The position numbers and the translations under genes are program-made. Source: an uncultured Oscillospiraceae bacterium (GTDB taxonomy: Bacteria > Bacillota > Clostridia > Oscillospirales > Acutalibacteraceae). Taken from it: a stretch of 64,000 nt of DNA. How positions within the stretch are numbered: position 1 is the stretch's first letter; each line of letters opens with the position of its first letter. Positions 60,835 to 64,000 of this stretch are shown here, piece after piece. The stretch lies in assembly GCA_958366985.1 (NCBI GenBank), contig CATXDC010000009.1:1-64000 (forward strand), written 5' to 3'. The notes under the pieces are model-generated. The model was not told the origin of the DNA. It worked only from the letters and a program-made list of their open reading frames with translations, and ran no database searches.

Positions 60835-62403
60835 ATGAAAGGTTTTACTTGGATTGACATGGCAATACTGATAGTTTACCTTGCCGCCGTTCTTTTTGCC
60901 GGACTCTATTTCTCCAAAAAGGAAATGAAAGGTAAAGAGTTCTTCAGAGGCGACGGTACAATTCCCTGGTGGGTTACATCGGTTTCAATTTTTGCTACTC
61001 TTCTGAGCCCCATTTCATTCCTGTCCCTTGCCGGCAACTCCTACGGCGGAACATGGTTCCTCTGGTTTGCTCAGCTGGGTATGCTTGTTGCAATTCCCAT
61101 TACAATCAGATTTTTCCTTCCCCTTTATTCTCACCTCGACATTGACACCGCCTATGAATACCTGCAAATCCGCTTTAACAGCAAGGGTCTGCGTATTCTC
61201 GGCGCTGTAATGTTTATTGTTTATCAGATTGGACGTATGTCCATTATCATGTATCTGCCCTCAATGGTACTGGCAAAGCTTACAGGTATTCCCATAAGTG
61301 TTCTCATTATAGTTATGGGCGTTATTGCCATTATCTACTCCTACACAGGCGGACTTAAATCCGTTCTCTGGACTGACTTCATTCAGGGCTCGGTACTTTT
61401 AATCGGCGTTACCTTCGCCCTTATTTTCCTCTTTGCGAAAATCAACGGCGGAGCCGGCGCTGTTTTCGACACAATGTTCAATGAGGGCAAATTCCTCGCT
61501 CCAGACGAAAAATGGTTTGATCCCGTATTCCTGCGTTCAAGCGTATTTATTGTTCTTTTCGGCGCCGGTCTCAACACCTGCTCCTCATACGTTTCCTCTC
61601 AGGATATCGTTCAGCGTTTCACAACTACAACCGATATGAAACAGCTTACCAAGATGACTCTCGGAAACGGTGTGCTTTCCATTTTCATCGCCACTGTTTT
61701 CTATCTTATCGGTTCAGGTCTTTACGTTTATTACAATCAGCAGCCTCAGCTTTTAGCTGAAATGAGCAATGAGGTTATCAAGCAGGATCAGATCTTTGCT
61801 TACTTTATAGCCTATGCTCTTCCCGTAGGCGTAACAGGTATTCTTCTTGCAGCTATTTACGCCGCTTCCCAGTCCACTCTTTCAACAGGTCTTAACTCCG
61901 TTGCAACAAGCTGGGTTCTCGACATTCAGGCTATCGTATCAAAGAAAGAAATCCCCATGAAACGCCAGACAAAAATCGCTCAGTACGTTTCTCTCGGAGT
62001 CGGTATTGCTTCAATCGTAGTTGCTATGATTCTTGCCGAAAGCGATATTAAATCCGCTTACGAGTGGTTCAATGCATTTATGGGTCTGGTTCTGGGCGTT
62101 CTCGGCGGAACTTTCGCACTGGGTGCATTTACAAAGAAGGCTACAAACGTGGGCGCTTATGTGGCATTCGCAGTTGCCGCAGTTCTTATTGTAATAATCA
62201 AGTACAATCCCTTTAAAGTTGCTTTCTTCGCTGACATCTCTTCCTGGGCATATTCTCTTATATCCATTTCCGTATCGGTCGTTGTAGGACTTATAGTTTC
62301 CGCAATTCACCGCAAGGTCAAGGGTATTACCGAAGAAGCCCCCGAGGGTTCAACTGTTTACACAGCCCGCATTAAAAAAACTGAGGAGGCTGACAAAGCA
62401 TGA
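60835..62403 (+). CDS. Sodium:solute symporter (SSS family)
   Basis: 522 aa, about 13 membrane helices with the SSS five-helix repeat. The helix-1 break and the G-T-IPWWVT segment near 45 are typical. FIAYALPVGVTGILLAAIYAASQST near 330-355 is a family signature. It is probably a Na+-coupled importer of sialic acid or an anhydro derivative. I use ATG 60835, 7 bases from GAGG; ATG 60832 is equally readable. The stop overlaps the yhcH-type start by ATGA. Confidence 0.88.
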   Translation: MKGFTWIDMAILIVYLAAVLFAGLYFSKKEMKGKEFFRGDGTIPWWVTSVSIFATLLSPISFLSLAGNSYGGTWFLWFAQLGMLVAIPITIRFFLPLYSHLDIDTAYEYLQIRFNSKGLRILGAVMFIVYQIGRMSIIMYLPSMVLAKLTGIPISVLIIVMGVIAIIYSYTGGLKSVLWTDFIQGSVLLIGVTFALIFLFAKINGGAGAVFDTMFNEGKFLAPDEKWFDPVFLRSSVFIVLFGAGLNTCSSYVSSQDIVQRFTTTTDMKQLTKMTLGNGVLSIFIATVFYLIGSGLYVYYNQQPQLLAEMSNEVIKQDQIFAYFIAYALPVGVTGILLAAIYAASQSTLSTGLNSVATSWVLDIQAIVSKKEIPMKRQTKIAQYVSLGVGIASIVVAMILAESDIKSAYEWFNAFMGLVLGVLGGTFALGAFTKKATNVGAYVAFAVAAVLIVIIKYNPFKVAFFADISSWAYSLISISVSVVVGLIVSAIHRKVKGITEEAPEGSTVYTARIKKTEEADKA

Positions 62404-62846
62404 TTTTTGCAAACATCAATCAGAATTTACCTTATTTACCTGAGGACGTAAAAGAGTGCCTCGAATTCGCAAAGAAAAACGATTTGCTTTCCTTTGAGCC
62501 GGGAAGCCACGAAATAGACGGCAAACGCCTTTTCGTAAATATAGCCGAGTATGAGACAACAGAGCGTGAAAATCGCCCCTGGGAAGCTCACAGAGACTAT
62601 CTCGACCTGCACCTTATGCTCAGAGGCAGCGAGATTCTCGACCTTGGCTTTATTGAGAATATGCAGCAGAAAGAATATGTTCCCGAAGAGGATTTTCTTC
62701 CCCTTGACGGCGACAGAAGCTGCTCTGTAATTCTCAGCGAAGGCGATTTCCTTGTATGCTATCCCGATGACGCTCATCTTACAGCAGTCAAAAACGGTGA
62801 AAGCCAGAAAATCAAAAAGGCAATTTTCAAGATTCAGGTTAAATAA
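62400..62846 (+). CDS. YhcH/YjgK/YiaL-family protein
   Basis: 148-aa cupin-like protein of the YhcH family, which recurs in sialic-acid operons and is thought to help with sugar anomers or derivatives. RPWEAHRDYLDLHLMLRG near 60-75 and FLVCYPDDAHLTAV near 120 carry the conserved His residues that bind a metal. Translationally coupled to the symporter. Last gene of the operon, followed by a terminator. Confidence 0.87.
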   Translation: MIFANINQNLPYLPEDVKECLEFAKKNDLLSFEPGSHEIDGKRLFVNIAEYETTERENRPWEAHRDYLDLHLMLRGSEILDLGFIENMQQKEYVPEEDFLPLDGDRSCSVILSEGDFLVCYPDDAHLTAVKNGESQKIKKAIFKIQVK

Positions 62847-62883
62847 AATAGCGGTTTTTGATATAACAAGCGAAAGCATGTTA

Positions 62884-62912
62884 AAAAATCCCGGCAAATG
62901 CCGGGATTTTTC
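62884..62912. terminator. Bidirectional terminator
   Basis: ATCCCGGCA pairs with TGCCGGGAT, with A/T runs on both sides, between the convergent yhcH-type and merR-type genes. Confidence 0.85.
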
Positions 62913-62959
62913 TTTGCAATGATATTTGTTTTTACGTATGTTTGCTTTTAGGCTTTAAG

Positions 62960-63406
62960 TTATTCTGACTTTTCATGGGCTCTTTCATAGGCTTCTTTTA
63001 TCTCCTTCGGCATTTTGTCCGGCACAAGAGAGCGCACTCTTTCCTCGTTTCCATCTGCCATTGCCTGCTCATAGTACCAAAGCTTGTACTTTATCATATC
63101 GAGAACTTTTTCGAGCTTTTTGATTTCTTTCTCTGCTTCCTCCCTTTGACGCAGAAACATCTCATACCGCTTCGGATAGGTTTCGCTGCCCTGAGAGCAC
63201 CATTTCATAAATTCCTTTATATCCTTGATTTCCATTCCAGATTTTTTAAGACATTCAATAACCTGCAATGTTTCAACTGTTTTATCGCTGAACCGGCGCA
63301 TTCCAGAGACTCTTTGAAGATCCGGAAGCAGTCCCTCTTTATCATAATAGCGCAGAGTTGAAACAGGTAAATTAAACATTTCTGATACTTCACCTATGGT
63401 ATACAT
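62960..63406 (-). CDS. MerR-family transcriptional regulator
   Basis: 148 aa. The N-terminal winged HTH reads MYTIGEVSEMFNLPVSTLRYYDKEGLL, followed by a dimerisation coiled coil (about 80-120). There are no Cys residues at the usual metal-sensing positions in the C-terminal part, so it belongs to the effector- or redox-sensing MerR group without a defined ligand. Divergent from the flavodoxin-like gene, whose promoter has the 19-base spacer and dyad that MerR proteins bind. Confidence 0.9.
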   Translation of the reverse strand: MYTIGEVSEMFNLPVSTLRYYDKEGLLPDLQRVSGMRRFSDKTVETLQVIECLKKSGMEIKDIKEFMKWCSQGSETYPKRYEMFLRQREEAEKEIKKLEKVLDMIKYKLWYYEQAMADGNEERVRSLVPDKMPKEIKEAYERAHEKSE

Positions 63407-63434
63407 AAAAATCGCTCCGTTTAAAAAAATACTG

Positions 63435-63465
63435 TTGACCTAAAGTCAGCTTTAGGTTGTATAAT
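63435..63465 (+). promoter_or_regulatory. MerR-type promoter and operator
   Basis: TTGACC (63435-63440), a 19-base spacer, TATAAT (63460-63465). The spacer is filled by an 8-bp dyad, ACCTAAAG....CTTTAGGT (63438-63457). The over-long spacer with a central dyad is the classical MerR activation architecture. Confidence 0.82.
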
Positions 63466-63515
63466 CATTTTAACATATGAAAGAAATAAAATCTACTTCA
63501 GGAGGAAACATAGTT

Positions 63516-64000
63516 ATGTCAAAAAAAGTTCTCATAATAAGCACCAGCTTAAGAAACAACAGCAACTCTGAAATTCTTGCCGATTCCTTTATGAAAGGCG
63601 CACTGGAAAGCGGCAATGAAGCAGAGAAAATCACTCTGAAGGACAAAAGCATTGCTTTCTGCAAAGGCTGCCTTGCCTGCCAGAAAATCGGTCACTGCGT
63701 TATTAAGGACGACGCAATAGCCCTTGCAGAAAAAATGCATGACGCCGAGGTTATTGTATTTGCAACGCCTATTTACTACTACGAAATGAGCGGACAGATG
63801 AAAACTCTTCTGGACAGAGCAAATTCACTTTACGGCACAGATTATAAGTTTACCGATATTTATCTTCTTACAACTGCCGCCGAGGACAGCGATTATGTCC
63901 CCGAAAAAGCAATAAGCGGTTTGCAGGGCTGGATAGACTGCTTCGAGAGAGCAAATCTCAAAGGTACAGTTTTTGCAGGAGGCGTAAACGACGGTGGAGA
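63516..64000 (+). CDS. Flavodoxin-like NAD(P)H-dependent oxidoreductase, cut by the window edge
   Basis: First 161 residues of an open frame running past the right edge. The start MSKKVLIISTSLRNNSNSE is the FMN-binding loop of the flavodoxin/NADPH-dependent FMN reductase family. KGCLACQKIGHC gives two cysteines typical of the iron-sulfur-flavoprotein-like subgroup. TPIYYYEMSGQMKTLLDR is the second flavin-contact block. AGGAGG lies upstream. Divergent from merR and under the MerR-type promoter. Confidence 0.88.
   Translation, partial: MSKKVLIISTSLRNNSNSEILADSFMKGALESGNEAEKITLKDKSIAFCKGCLACQKIGHCVIKDDAIALAEKMHDAEVIVFATPIYYYEMSGQMKTLLDRANSLYGTDYKFTDIYLLTTAAEDSDYVPEKAISGLQGWIDCFERANLKGTVFAGGVNDGG

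Noticed and set aside
1..64000. CRISPR arrays, insertion sequences, prophage, rRNA
   Set aside because: I saw no regularly spaced direct repeats, no transposase or integrase translation, no phage structural genes and no rRNA sequence in the window.

Overview
The window looks like a chromosomal segment of an anaerobic, spore-forming, low-to-mid GC Clostridia, most like a gut Oscillospiraceae/Ruminococcaceae-type fermenter. The support is an [FeFe] hydrogenase operon of the NADH/NADP-linked type, pyruvate formate-lyase with its activase, pyruvate phosphate dikinase, the sporulation pair gpr-spoIIP, a SigI/RsgI pair, glycan-degrading enzymes and a sialic-acid operon. TTG starts preceded by good ribosome binding sites recur. 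I see no insertion sequence, prophage, CRISPR array or rRNA. Most transcription units end in clear intrinsic terminators, so the operon limits are well defined.

Layout. 1-2345: sigI-rsgI (minus). 2465-7807: hydrogenase operon hndA - HATPase - hndB - hndC - hndD, with a near-consensus Rex operator in its leader. 7824-10052: S66 carboxypeptidase and a P-loop ATPase. 10121-13152 (minus): M28 peptidase and a membrane metallophosphoesterase. A strand-specific structured RNA candidate lies upstream at 13240-13400. 13544-17500: DUF2804 protein, prmA (minus) and a GPH sugar:cation symporter. 17564-19159 (minus): beta-lactamase-fold serine hydrolase. 19415-22526: pflB-pflA with a structured leader. 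22826-24394 (minus): GH20 hexosaminidase. 24584-26823: orphan HTH protein and an LRR protein. 26963-28689 (minus): GGGtGRT protein with an NifU-like scaffold. 28968-32941: four-gene zinc-ribbon/SPFH/TPM membrane operon. 33203-36211: GH2 beta-galactosidase. 36325-36483 (minus): tRNA-Asp and tRNA-Thr. 36642-40120: heterodimeric ABC exporter. 40173-42745 (minus): gpr, spoIIP and a small membrane protein. 42923-45068: small regulators, a PNPOx-like protein, PduL and a zinc-ribbon membrane protein. 45256-47292: type-4 uracil-DNA glycosylase and a phosphoesterase. 47517-49972: two paralogous lipoproteins of no recognised family with the decayed remnant of a third between them. 50099-54490: flippase and ppdK. 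54773-58048: CcdA, TlpA-like protein, thioredoxin, NifX-like protein and thioredoxin reductase. 58621-62846: sialic-acid-type operon. 62960-64000: MerR regulator divergent from a flavodoxin-like oxidoreductase that runs off the window.

How the genes fit together. Pyruvate would be split by PFL to acetyl-CoA and formate. Reducing equivalents would be removed by the soluble hydrogenase, whose leader carries a predicted NADH/NAD+-sensing Rex site. PPDK links PEP and pyruvate with PPi-dependent energy conservation. Host or dietary glycans enter through the GH2 and GH20 enzymes, the GPH and SSS symporters and the NanA/AGE/YhcH set. The thiol-redox cluster (CcdA to TrxB) handles disulfide exchange on both sides of the membrane.

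The least explained elements are the minus-strand RNA upstream of the phosphoesterase, the pseudoknot-capable pflB leader, the tandem lipoprotein family with its remnant, and the SPFH/TPM operon, which resembles Bacillus ydjGHI but has no PspA gene beside it. All functional calls come from reading translations and motifs by eye; no database search was run.
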